NCBI GenBank assembly: GCA_024691265.1
Contig: JAILNT010000367.1
Location: 1-17,985, forward strand
Length of the DNA: 17,985 nt
Reading direction: 5' to 3'
Origin: Treponema sp.
GTDB taxonomy: Bacteria; Spirochaetota; Spirochaetia; Treponematales; Treponemataceae
Both the position numbers and the translations under genes were made by a program. This document shows positions 8,613 through 16,230 of the stretch, piece by piece. The notes below the pieces were generated by a model, which was given only the letters and a program-made list of their open reading frames with translations, searched no databases and was not told where the DNA came from. The first letter of the stretch is position 1; every line of letters starts with the position of its first letter.

Positions 8613-9425
8613 ATGAACAAACCAAAGACTATTTATTATTGTTATCCTGAAGGAAAAAACAAAGCCCTTACAATGAGCTATGACGATGGCTGCTCTGAAG
8701 ACAGACGTCTTGTAGAGATTTTCAACAAAAACGGTATAAAGGGAACATTTAACATAAATGCCGGATTAAGGGACTACCCTGAACGTCCTAGAGTACAGCT
8801 TGATGAGTTCAAGGAGCTTTATAAAGGTCATGAAGTTGCAGTTCATACCCTTACTCACCCAACAATTGAAAGGTGTAATCTTGCTCAGGTTACACAACAA
8901 GTACTTGAAGACAGAAAGATTCTTGAAAAAGCTGTTGGATATCCTGTTCGCGGAATGGCATATCCAAACGGTTCTTATACAGAAGAAATCGAGAAGTTGC
9001 TTCCTTCTCTCGGAATAAGATATTCAAGAGTTGTTGGAAGTAGTGACAATTTTGCACTTCCTAAAAACATGTATGAATGGAAATCAACCTGCCATCACAA
9101 TCATAACCTTCTTGAAAATGCAGAACAATTTTTAGCATTATTCAAAAAACAGTACCTTTATCTTATGTATGTATGGGGACACAGCTTCGAATTTACAACA
9201 AAAGATAATTGGGACTTGATGGAAAACTTCTGTTCAAAAGTCGGTGGAAAAGATGATACATGGTACTGTACTAATATACAGTTTGTAGACTGGCAGGACA
9301 CAATGAAAGCCCTTCAATTTGCCGCTGATGGCAGTTTCGTATATAACCCAACTGCTAATGATGCATGGCTTAACGTTGACGGAGAAATCAGATGCGTAAA
9401 GGGAGGTCAGCTAGTAAATCTATGA
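8613..9425 (+). CDS. Cytoplasmic polysaccharide deacetylase (NodB/CE4-like)
   Basis: This 270-residue NodB-fold esterase probably removes acetyl groups from pectic oligosaccharides. All core motifs are visible. Motif 1 is SYDDG with Asp24 and Asp25. Motif 2 is HTLTH with metal ligands His78 and His82. Motif 3 is RGMAYPNGSY from Arg113. Motif 4 is around YVWGHSFEF with His190. No signal peptide is present, unlike cell-wall deacetylases of this family, which fits work on imported sugars. ATG 8613 has AGGGAG at 8599-8604, eight bases upstream, and follows the lyase stop by 32 bases. Its end overlaps the next gene. The exact substrate, O-acetyl galacturonate or another acetylated sugar, is inferred from neighbours. 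The Tyr in place of the usual Phe in motif 1 is a small departure. Confidence 0.88.
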   Translation: MNKPKTIYYCYPEGKNKALTMSYDDGCSEDRRLVEIFNKNGIKGTFNINAGLRDYPERPRVQLDEFKELYKGHEVAVHTLTHPTIERCNLAQVTQQVLEDRKILEKAVGYPVRGMAYPNGSYTEEIEKLLPSLGIRYSRVVGSSDNFALPKNMYEWKSTCHHNHNLLENAEQFLALFKKQYLYLMYVWGHSFEFTTKDNWDLMENFCSKVGGKDDTWYCTNIQFVDWQDTMKALQFAADGSFVYNPTANDAWLNVDGEIRCVKGGQLVNL

Positions 9426-12139
9426 CAGAATCAGAAAAGTATATTTTAACAGCTACAGGAAATGCAGAAAGTATTTCTCTTCATTTTTTGGAAAACAGAA
9501 ATCTAAGAGGCAAAGGAAGTTCAAGCTATGCTTCATTTTCTGGTTACTGGAAAATGGGAGAAGTAAAAAGAGATGCAAAATTTGAAATAAAAAAAGCAAA
9601 TAGTGATTCCTCATTACCAATACAAAGCCGTATAACCGCCTATTGGCCTGATGGTTCTGTAAAATGGTCAAATCATATAGCAGATTTTGCAGCAGATAGT
9701 AAAAATAAAAGAGCAGCTGTAGCAGAATATGGTAAAAAGGCTCCTCTGCTTCCTGAAAAGATAAACTTCATAGAAGCTACAAACAGCATTTCCATTGATA
9801 CAGGAGTTTTACAGACAATCATTTATAAAAATGAAGTTTCAAACGGCTCTTTTATCGGAAAAACTGTTGTAGACGGTAGAACTGTTATTTCAGCTGCAAA
9901 ACTTGTATTTATTCATGAAAGTCATGATAAAGATACAAATGAAGAAGTAATAACTGGAATAACTAAAACAGAAACTGTTTTTACAGGAAAAGTTCTAAAA
10001 ACAACAATAGAAGAAAGAGGTCCTCTACAGGCAGTGATAAAAGTAGAAGGAATTCATGAGTCAAAAAAAGACGACCGTCAATTACTTCCATTCGTAATGC
10101 GTTTAACATTCAGACTTAATGACCCTTTTATTCATATCGAACACAGTTTCACATATGATGGTAATGCTCAAAAAGACTTTATGAAAGGTCTAGGCATTCA
10201 ATTTGAAACACCAATAACTGGTGAAGTTTATAACCGCCACGTTGTATTTGACGGAGATTGTACAGAAGAAGGAACAGAGTGCTTCCATGAAGCTTCAAAA
10301 CTTCTTCTTAGCTGGCACCCAAGACTTGCTCCAGGAATATATGAAGACCAGATTGCAGGTAAATATCTTTATTTCAATCCGGCAAATGAAGAATCTCGCC
10401 CCGTAACAAAGGCATTAGCTTCTATTCCAGCATGGAACAGTTACAGAATATTTGCAGACAGTGCTTCGCATTATTCCATTACAAAAGGAACAGGAAAAGA
10501 GGGTTGCTGTCATATAAAAGCAGTTGAAGGAAAAAGAACTTCAGGTTGTGCAGCTATGAGTGGAGAAGACGGCGGAATCATGGTTTGCATGAAAGATTTC
10601 TGGCAGAAATATCCTTCTTCAATATGGTTTGACAATCTCACAGGAAATGCAAATACAGCAGGAAATGTAGCAAAAACTACAGTCTGGTTCTGGTCTCCTG
10701 AATCCCAGGCAATGGATTTCAGACACTACGACACAGAAGGTCATGCAGGCTCTTACTATGAAGGCTATGATGATTTTGGAGCAGACCCTTACGGCATTGC
10801 AAACACAAATGAACTTGTAATAGGTTCTTTTTTAGCTCATGATGGAAAACTAATTCCTTCAAGAGAAGAAGTTTCTGCATTTGCAAAAAGTGTACAAAAA
10901 GCTCCTTTACTTGTAGCTGATGCAAAATATTATCATGATGCACAGGCATTTGGTATTTGGAGTATTCCTGATACAACAAACAAAGCAAAAGCAAAAATAG
11001 AAGAGCATTTAACAAAAGCCCTTGATTTCTATAAAAAAGAAATAGAACAGCGTGCATGGTACGGCTTCTTTGATTATGGAGATGTAATGCACACCTATGA
11101 TAAAGCTAGACATTGCTGGCGTTATGATATGGGTGGTTATGCATGGCAAAACACAGAACTTGTTCCAACTCTCTGGCTTTGGTATTCATTCCTTAGAACA
11201 GGGCGGGAAGATGTGTTTACAATGGCGGAAGCAATGAGCCGACATACAAGCGAAGTAGATATTTATCACATTGGAAAATTCAAGGGACTTGGAAGCCGAC
11301 ATAATGTCATTCATTGGGGATGTCCTTGCAAAGAACCTAGAGTTGCAATGGCAGGTCATCATCGTTTTGATTATTACCTTACAGGCGACAGAAGATTTGA
11401 AGACATATTCGATATTGTAAAAGACGGAGATTTTGCAACTATCGAAGAAGACCCATTAAGATACTTCTATGATAAGCCAAAAATGAAATATCCTACTCAC
11501 GCCCGTTCAGGTCCTGACTGGTCTACTTATACTTCAAACTGGCTTACAGAATGGGAAAGAAAAGAAAATAAAGCCTATGAGAAGAAAATAAGAACAGGCA
11601 TTGAAGACTTGAAAAAAGCTCCTTTACAGCTTGTATCAGGAAATAATTTTGAATACGATCCTGAAACAAGTCATTTAGGATATATAGGTGAAAATACTGC
11701 TGGAGGTACTCACCTTGCAATCTGTATGGGTGGACCTGAAACATGGACAGAATTAGTTCCACTTTTGAAAGATGATGAATGGGAAAAAATGCTTGCTGAT
11801 TTCGGCATCTTCTATTTTGATACAAAAGAAGAGCAAATGGAAAAAAGCAAAGGCAGTATAGGAAAAAGAGAATTCTCATTACCATTCATGGCTGCAAGTA
11901 TTGGAGCTTATGGAGCCCGCTACTATAAAAACCATGAACGAGCTAAGAAAATCTGGAAAATCTTAAATGATTCCCTAAAACTTAATGGAAGTGAAGGAGA
12001 AGATTTTAATCCAAAACAGATTCCTTATGTGAATAACGCAAAGCTTGATGAAATTCCTTGGGTATCAACAAACGTTGCTTCACAATACTGCTTAAATGCC
12101 ATTGTTTCTCTTGAATTAATCGGAGAAGACCTGGATTAG
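9422..12139 (+). CDS. Exo-rhamnogalacturonan lyase-like protein, PL26/YetA type
   Basis: This large protein (905 residues from this start) resembles the PL26 exo-rhamnogalacturonan lyase and Bacillus YetA family. Those enzymes release an unsaturated galacturonate-rhamnose unit from chain ends. The N-terminal beta-sandwich has the family phrase YWPDGSVKWSNHIADF. The later part is alpha-rich with WYGFFDYGDVMHTYD, RHNVIHWGCPCKEPRVAMAGHH and HARSGPDWSTYTSNW. No signal peptide is present. Two starts are possible. ATG 9422 overlaps the deacetylase stop as ATGA, but its AAAGGGAGG (9398-9406) is 15 bases away. ATG 9392 has GGAG seven bases upstream but adds ten basic residues (MRKGRSASKS) encoded across that ribosome site. 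I prefer 9422 by translational coupling, with moderate confidence. It is the last gene of the operon. Catalytic residues were not assigned. Confidence 0.82.
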   Translation: MTESEKYILTATGNAESISLHFLENRNLRGKGSSSYASFSGYWKMGEVKRDAKFEIKKANSDSSLPIQSRITAYWPDGSVKWSNHIADFAADSKNKRAAVAEYGKKAPLLPEKINFIEATNSISIDTGVLQTIIYKNEVSNGSFIGKTVVDGRTVISAAKLVFIHESHDKDTNEEVITGITKTETVFTGKVLKTTIEERGPLQAVIKVEGIHESKKDDRQLLPFVMRLTFRLNDPFIHIEHSFTYDGNAQKDFMKGLGIQFETPITGEVYNRHVVFDGDCTEEGTECFHEASKLLLSWHPRLAPGIYEDQIAGKYLYFNPANEESRPVTKALASIPAWNSYRIFADSASHYSITKGTGKEGCCHIKAVEGKRTSGCAAMSGEDGGIMVCMKDFWQKYPSSIWFDNLTGNANTAGNVAKTTVWFWSPESQAMDFRHYDTEGHAGSYYEGYDDFGADPYGIANTNELVIGSFLAHDGKLIPSREEVSAFAKSVQKAPLLVADAKYYHDAQAFGIWSIPDTTNKAKAKIEEHLTKALDFYKKEIEQRAWYGFFDYGDVMHTYDKARHCWRYDMGGYAWQNTELVPTLWLWYSFLRTGREDVFTMAEAMSRHTSEVDIYHIGKFKGLGSRHNVIHWGCPCKEPRVAMAGHHRFDYYLTGDRRFEDIFDIVKDGDFATIEEDPLRYFYDKPKMKYPTHARSGPDWSTYTSNWLTEWERKENKAYEKKIRTGIEDLKKAPLQLVSGNNFEYDPETSHLGYIGENTAGGTHLAICMGGPETWTELVPLLKDDEWEKMLADFGIFYFDTKEEQMEKSKGSIGKREFSLPFMAASIGAYGARYYKNHERAKKIWKILNDSLKLNGSEGEDFNPKQIPYVNNAKLDEIPWVSTNVASQYCLNAIVSLELIGEDLD

Positions 12140-12185
12140 AGATTTTTCAAATAAATTCTTATAATTACAAGTCATTATCAAGCTA

Positions 12186-12216
12186 ATATCAATTCCCCTC
12201 TAAGGGGAGTTGATAT
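12186..12216. repeat. Fourteen-pair hairpin between convergent genes
   Basis: Bases 12186-12199 pair with 12203-12216 along 14 positions (one G-U) around the loop CTA. The core is TTCCCCT against AGGGGAG. It lies between the end of the exo-lyase gene and the end of the HAD gene, where a bidirectional terminator is expected. Neither strand has a U tract after it, so termination would be non-standard or factor-aided. Confidence 0.55.
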
Positions 12217-12249
12217 CTAGTAATATAAGATTATACAGCTAGTATAAAA

Positions 12250-12921
12250 CTATAATAAGCTAAGAACTTCATTTAATGAATTAAAAGTATTAGGTGTGAT
12301 TTTACAAATTTTTTCCCAATCATGGTCTTGAACAGCAACACTATCCTTTAATGCAATTACATGAATATTCGCATTAACAACAGTAGTTATTGCATGAATT
12401 GCATCTTCAAAAACAACTGCATTTTCCAAAGGAACATTACACCTTCTAGCAGCTTCTTCAAATATAAAAGGACTCTGTTTAGAAGTATTAAGCTCCATGC
12501 AAGTAAGAATATCTGTAAAAAGTTCATATATTCCAAGCCGTTTGAGACATGCATCTACACAAGTTCTATCTGTTGCGGTTGCAAGTACAAAAGGAATATT
12601 TTTCTCTTTTAATTTTAATAATAATTCTTTTGCACCTTCTTTTAATTTCAGATTTGTTGAATAATACCTATAGATGATATCTTTTATATCTTTCATGATT
12701 TTTTCAACTGAATCAGAAATATTATTCTTTTCCTTTATATATTCACTAGCTTCCTTCAATGTCATGGATTTTATTGCATTCCATAGTGAAACATCTTCAG
12801 GAAGCTTTTTTTCTTCAAGGTAAATATCCCCTATATGCACCCACATAGGCATACTTTCCAAAATAGTGCCGTCCATATCAAAAATAGCACATTTCATCTT
12901 GTTTATGTCAAAGTCAAGCAT
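12250..12921 (-). CDS. HAD-superfamily subfamily IA hydrolase (beta-phosphoglucomutase/sugar-phosphatase-like)
   Basis: This 223-residue HAD hydrolase is likely a sugar-phosphate phosphatase or mutase. Motif I is FDMDGT with nucleophile Asp15 and acid/base Asp17. Motif II is LATATD with Thr115. Lys148 (SKQSP) serves as motif III. Motif IV is VVFEDA with Glu172 and Asp173. A helical cap lies at about residues 25-90, which fits the IA class. The ATG at 12921 lies nine bases after the stop of the upstream esterase gene and in the same frame, with no ribosome site visible. Translation probably depends on reinitiation. ATG 12897 (Met9) is an alternative that fits HAD family starts well. Phosphatase and phosphomutase roles cannot be told apart from the sequence. 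Confidence 0.85.
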   Translation of the reverse strand: MLDFDINKMKCAIFDMDGTILESMPMWVHIGDIYLEEKKLPEDVSLWNAIKSMTLKEASEYIKEKNNISDSVEKIMKDIKDIIYRYYSTNLKLKEGAKELLLKLKEKNIPFVLATATDRTCVDACLKRLGIYELFTDILTCMELNTSKQSPFIFEEAARRCNVPLENAVVFEDAIHAITTVVNANIHVIALKDSVAVQDHDWEKICKITPNTFNSLNEVLSLL

Positions 12922-12930
12922 AGTAACTAA

Positions 12931-13653
12931 TCATAAAACAAAGTTAAGATACGGAGCAATAGATTTTGCTATACGAAGATGTCCATTACTATTCGGATGC
13001 AAAAAGTCTACTCCGTCTTTATCCCTGAAATATTCATGGAAAGAAGAACTCATAGGGAAAAGATTACTTTCTGCATTTAAGTCTATACAAGTAAATGCCC
13101 AGACATTTGCACATTCTTTTACAGCAGCTACATAATCATCTATAAAAAAGCCTGGTATATTTGAATAGCATTCTTCAGGCTGTATGTTGTCTTCGCTGAA
13201 AGAAGCAAAACCTCTATGTAAAGGTGTTAAAAGAAAAACTCTTGCATGAGAAAAGTTATCTTTTAAATATGCAGAAAGTATATTCAAACGTCCTTTGAAA
13301 GTATTTTCATAATAAAGGAACTCTCTTTTTCTCAAACAAACTTTTTTACCGTCTTTTACAACTTCAGCTTTTCCATAATTATACCAGTCTCCTATTGGAA
13401 CTCCTGCATTAAAATCATTTGTTCCACCGAAAACCAATATATCATCATATTCAAAATTTTCTGCCCTTTCTTTTTCAAGAGCCTGTTCTGCCTCTGTAAC
13501 AAAATAAGAGACCTGGGCTCCATTTAATGCAAAAGAATCTATTTTTACATCAAACATAGTTTCAAGATAATCAAAATAAAATTTATCTATTCCAAATTCT
13601 TTTCCTGTATTTTTATCGGATATAGAATCTCCTAATATCGCAATACGATACAT
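12931..13653 (-). CDS. SGNH/GDSL-family esterase, intracellular
   Basis: The 240-residue protein carries the four SGNH signatures. Block I is GDS with nucleophile Ser10. Block II is NGAQ with oxyanion Gly45. Block III is GGTND with Asn79. Block V is DFLHP with Asp216 and His219. It has no signal peptide. Bacillus RG-I loci contain comparable acetylesterases (YesT, YesY), so removing acetyl groups from rhamnogalacturonan fragments is a reasonable inference given the neighbours. A lipid or other ester substrate is not excluded. The start at 13653 is supported by AAAGGGAG ending at 13662, eight bases upstream. It is the first gene of a two-gene minus-strand unit with the HAD hydrolase and diverges from the amino-acid transporter. 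Confidence 0.88.
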   Translation of the reverse strand: MYRIAILGDSISDKNTGKEFGIDKFYFDYLETMFDVKIDSFALNGAQVSYFVTEAEQALEKERAENFEYDDILVFGGTNDFNAGVPIGDWYNYGKAEVVKDGKKVCLRKREFLYYENTFKGRLNILSAYLKDNFSHARVFLLTPLHRGFASFSEDNIQPEECYSNIPGFFIDDYVAAVKECANVWAFTCIDLNAESNLFPMSSSFHEYFRDKDGVDFLHPNSNGHLRIAKSIAPYLNFVL

Positions 13654-13728
13654 ATTTTTATCTCCCTTTTTAAGAGTTTATTTTTGTCATTATCGGCTAG
13701 AAAATAAAAAATAGCGAATAAAGAACTT

Positions 13729-13789
13729 TTGAAAAATACATGATTTATATAGTATATATATTCAATAAAATGTATAAATATGCTAATAT
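13729..13789 (+). promoter_or_regulatory. Candidate promoters for the amino-acid transporter operon
   Basis: Two sigma-70-like pairs fit this divergent gap. One is TTGAAA (13729-13734) with TATATA (13753-13758), 18 bases apart. The other is TTCAAT (13761-13766) with TAATAT (13784-13789), 17 bases apart and with an extended TG motif. The region is very AT-rich, so some matches may be chance. Confidence 0.4.
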
Positions 13790-13820
13790 CGATTCAATTT
13801 TCGAAATTCGGAGGATTTTT

Positions 13821-14600
13821 ATGAAGAAAATAGCTGTTGCAGCTCTATCAATTGCTGCTTCATTAATGCTTTTCAGCTGTGGAGCTAAAAAGCAGGTTTC
13901 TATAACAAGTGCAAAAGATTTGGAGGGAAAAGCTGTTGGCTGCCAGGCAGGTACAACAGGAGAACTTTATCTTCAGGAAGAAGTAAAAGATGCAAAAGTA
14001 AAATCTTTTAAGACAGGAATTGATGCTGCCATGGCTCTCAAAAATGGAGCAATAGACGCAATAGTTCTTGATGAACTTCCTGCACTTGAAATTGTAAGAA
14101 GAAATCCTACTCTTACTATTGTAAATGATAAATTTGCAGAAGAAGAATATGCCGTTGCAGTAAAGAAGGGAAATACTGAACTTCTAAATTCTATAAATGC
14201 TGCAATTTCAAAAGCTAAATCTGATAATACATATCTTACTCTTATCAATTCTTTTATGCCTGTTGATGGAGTTATCAAAATTCCTGAAATTTCTGCAACT
14301 GCAACTGACAGTACTAAGTTAAGAATGGGTACAAATGCAGCATTTCCTCCTTTTGAATACATCGAAGGAAATGATATTGTAGGTTTCGATGCTTCAATGG
14401 GAACTTTGATTGCTAATGAATGTAATAAACAGCTTGAAATTGTAAATATGAACTTTGACAGCCTTATTGCTGCTTTACAGTCTAGTGCTGTTGACTTTGT
14501 TGCAGCTGGAATGACAGCTACAGATGAAAGAAGAAAAAATGTAGATTTCAGCGAACCTTATTATACTTCTAATCAGGTTATCATTATTCGTAACAACTAA
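13821..14600 (+). CDS. Amino-acid-binding lipoprotein with circularly permuted type-3 substrate-binding domain
   Basis: This 259-residue binding protein belongs to the polar amino-acid ABC transporter next to it. Residues 1-19 are a signal peptide with lipobox LFSC; Cys20 would be lipidated. The domain order is unusual. Residues 27-146 match the second part of the family domain: ITSAKDLEGKAVGCQAGTTG, then NGAIDAIVLDELPA, EEEYAVAVKKG and a terminal helix ending LINSFM. Residues 167-259 match the first part: LRMGTNAAFPPFEY, GFDASMG, DSLIAALQSSAVDFVAAGMT and DFSEPYYTSNQVIIIRNN. A linker of about 20 residues joins the old C-terminus to the old N-terminus. Ligand-contact motifs appear intact (AAGMTATDERR, AGTTGE, Asp84). 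ATG 13821 is favoured over the in-frame ATG 13740 because GGAGG (13810-13814) sits six bases upstream and the signal peptide starts there. The ligand is unknown. Confidence 0.9.
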   Translation: MKKIAVAALSIAASLMLFSCGAKKQVSITSAKDLEGKAVGCQAGTTGELYLQEEVKDAKVKSFKTGIDAAMALKNGAIDAIVLDELPALEIVRRNPTLTIVNDKFAEEEYAVAVKKGNTELLNSINAAISKAKSDNTYLTLINSFMPVDGVIKIPEISATATDSTKLRMGTNAAFPPFEYIEGNDIVGFDASMGTLIANECNKQLEIVNMNFDSLIAALQSSAVDFVAAGMTATDERRKNVDFSEPYYTSNQVIIIRNN

Positions 14601-14625
14601 TAATTTCAAAATACTATTTTTTACA

Positions 14626-14659
14626 AGCGGGAACTGTTTTACAATGCAGTTTTCCCGCT
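14626..14659 (+). promoter_or_regulatory. Intercistronic hairpin between binding-protein and permease genes
   Basis: AGCGGGAACTG (14626-14636) pairs with CAG plus TTCCCGCT inside 14647-14659, leaving a two-base T bulge and a ten-base loop. No U tract follows. It probably stabilises the upstream binding-protein message or partly terminates transcription, giving more binding protein than permease. Confidence 0.55.
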
Positions 14660-14733
14660 ATACAAAACGTGCTGCTTGATTTTGTATAAGAATAACAAGA
14701 GAGTTTACAATAAATTAGGAGGAAAGCCTCATC

Positions 14734-15405
14734 ATGTGGCAGAGCTTTTACAATACTATAATTTATGGAGACAGATGGCTGCTGCTTCTGAAAGGACTTG
14801 GGACAACGCTTATTATTGCTATAGGTGCCATCATAATTGGAAGTATTTTGGGCTGTATATTCGCCCTTATGAAAATATCAAAAAATAAGAAATTAAAGGC
14901 TATAGCAAATATCTATACAACCTTGATTCGTGGTATTCCTATGTCTACCCAGCTTATGATCTGCTACTTTGTTATTTTTACCCCTATGGGAATATACAAT
15001 GCAGTGCTTGTTTCTGTTCTTGCTTTCGGTATTAATTCTGGTGCCTATTGTACAGAGATTTTTAGAGCTGGTATTCAGGGCGTTGATATTGGTCAAATGG
15101 AAGCTGGTCGTTCATTAGGTCTTTCCTGGAGACAAACACTTACAAAGATTATTCTTCCACAGGCTTTTAAAACTATATTACCTACTTACACAAGTGAATT
15201 TATTACTCTTATAAAAGAAACTTCTGTAGCCGGCTTTATTTCTGTTGTCGACTTACAGAAAGCAGGAGATGATATAAGAAGTGCAACTTATAATGCATGG
15301 ATTCCACTCCTTTCCTGTGCAATTATATATTTGTGTCTTACACTTGGACTTACAAAGTTATTTGCAATTTTAGAAAGAAGGATGGCAAAAAGTGACAGAA
15401 AATAG
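14734..15405 (+). CDS. Polar amino-acid ABC transporter permease (GlnP/HisM family)
   Basis: This 223-residue inner-membrane permease is of the usual length for the His/Glu/Gln family. Membrane segments are seen near 16-45, 60-85 (ending in FVIFTPMG), 88-105 and 190-212. The family phrases TLIRGIPMSTQL and GAYCTEIFRAGIQGVDIGQMEAGRSLG are present. The EAA loop runs through MEAGRSLGLSWRQTLTKIILPQAF. Such permeases often work as a homodimer, which fits there being only one permease gene. ATG 14734 follows AGGAGG (14717-14722) with a rather long gap of 11 bases. It is separated from the binding-protein gene by a 133-base gap with a hairpin, and it overlaps the ATPase gene by 14 bases. Confidence 0.93.
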   Translation: MWQSFYNTIIYGDRWLLLLKGLGTTLIIAIGAIIIGSILGCIFALMKISKNKKLKAIANIYTTLIRGIPMSTQLMICYFVIFTPMGIYNAVLVSVLAFGINSGAYCTEIFRAGIQGVDIGQMEAGRSLGLSWRQTLTKIILPQAFKTILPTYTSEFITLIKETSVAGFISVVDLQKAGDDIRSATYNAWIPLLSCAIIYLCLTLGLTKLFAILERRMAKSDRK

Positions 15406-16138
15406 CATAACAAATATGATAGAAATTAGAAATCTCACAAAATCTTTTGCCGGTACAGTCATTCTCAACGACATAAGTGAAACTATAAAAAAAGGTGAGA
15501 AGATAGTAATAATAGGTCCTTCCGGAGCTGGAAAAAGTACATTTTTACGATGTATAAATCTTCTAGAAACTCCTGATTCAGGTCATATTATTTTTGAAAA
15601 TACGGATATAACTGATAAAAAGACTAATCTAGATAAAGTAAGGCAAAAGATGAACATGGTATTCCAGCATTTTAATCTTTTTCCTCATCTTTCTGTTTTA
15701 GAGAATATCACTCTTGCTCCTGTTACATTGAAACTTCAGACAAAGGAAGAAGCAGAAGCTAATGCTATAAAACTGCTTGAAAAGATTGGTCTTTCAGATA
15801 AAAAAGACGTATACCCTTCAAGTCTTTCTGGTGGACAGAAGCAGAGAATCGCAATTATACGTTCCCTTGCAATGAAGCCTGATGTTATTCTTTTTGATGA
15901 ACCTACCAGTGCATTAGACCCCGAAATGGTAGGAGAAGTACTTCAGCTCATGAAGGAGCTTGCAGAAGAAGGAATGACAATGATTGTTGTTACGCATGAG
16001 ATGGGTTTTGCCCGTGAAGTTGCAACAAGGGTTTTCTTTATGGACGGCGGTAAGATTGCAGAACAAGGCTCTCCAGACGAGCTTTTCAGGAATCCAAAAA
16101 GTCCAAGACTACAACAGTTTTTGAAATCAGTTCTTTAA
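15392..16138 (+). CDS. Polar amino-acid ABC transporter ATP-binding protein (GlnQ/HisP family)
   Basis: This cytoplasmic ATPase powers the permease encoded before it. In its 248 residues, Walker A is GPSGAGKST (42-50), the Q-loop is FQHFNLFPHL with Gln92, and the signature is LSGGQ (145-149). Walker B is VILFDE (165-170), the D-loop is SALD, and the switch His is His202. The GlnQ family likewise has the VFQHFNLFPHL phrase. The start is GTG 15392, inside the last codons of the permease gene, with AAGGA about ten bases upstream. The in-frame ATG 15416 lacks a ribosome site. The overlap suggests translational coupling. The gene closes the operon and is followed by a strong terminator. Confidence 0.95.
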   Translation: MTENSITNMIEIRNLTKSFAGTVILNDISETIKKGEKIVIIGPSGAGKSTFLRCINLLETPDSGHIIFENTDITDKKTNLDKVRQKMNMVFQHFNLFPHLSVLENITLAPVTLKLQTKEEAEANAIKLLEKIGLSDKKDVYPSSLSGGQKQRIAIIRSLAMKPDVILFDEPTSALDPEMVGEVLQLMKELAEEGMTMIVVTHEMGFAREVATRVFFMDGGKIAEQGSPDELFRNPKSPRLQQFLKSVL

Positions 16139-16156
16139 GCTGCTATCTTTCTTAAT

Positions 16157-16203
16157 AAAATCCCGGGAGAGTCTTTCAAAGGTTTTTCCCGGGATTTTTT
16201 ATT
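16157..16203 (+). terminator. Intrinsic terminator of the amino-acid transporter operon
   Basis: AAAATCCCGGGA (16157-16168) and TCCCGGGATTTT (16187-16198) form a 12-pair stem with a T run continuing to 16200 and beyond. The 18-base loop includes a small CTTTCAAAGG self-complement. It lies 18 bases after the ATPase stop codon. Confidence 0.88.
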
Positions 16204-16230
16204 TTACTGCCAAGTTTATCCCTGTATCAG

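Noticed and set aside
10719..11885. Minus-strand open frames opposite the exo-lyase (112 and 113 codons)
   Set aside because: Leu/His/Gln-rich antisense peptides inside a well-supported gene; no independent evidence.
12931..12933. TGA between esterase and HAD read as selenocysteine
   Set aside because: The esterase is complete before it, with Asp-His block V and a natural C-terminus. No SECIS-like hairpin was seen right after the TGA.
13784..13789. TAATAT near the amino-acid transporter start as a second copy of the ilvC operator
   Set aside because: Only about six bases match and no inverted partner is present; better explained as a -10 element.
13740..13820. Upstream ATG extending the amino-acid-binding protein by 27 residues
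   Set aside because: The extension would bury the lipoprotein signal peptide. The strong ribosome site and signal peptide both point to 13821.
13821..14600. Two truncated tandem binding-protein fragments instead of a permuted domain
   Set aside because: The two blocks do not overlap in the family alignment and together cover it once, in a single uninterrupted frame with a signal peptide. A decayed tandem pair would be expected to leave duplicated or missing parts.
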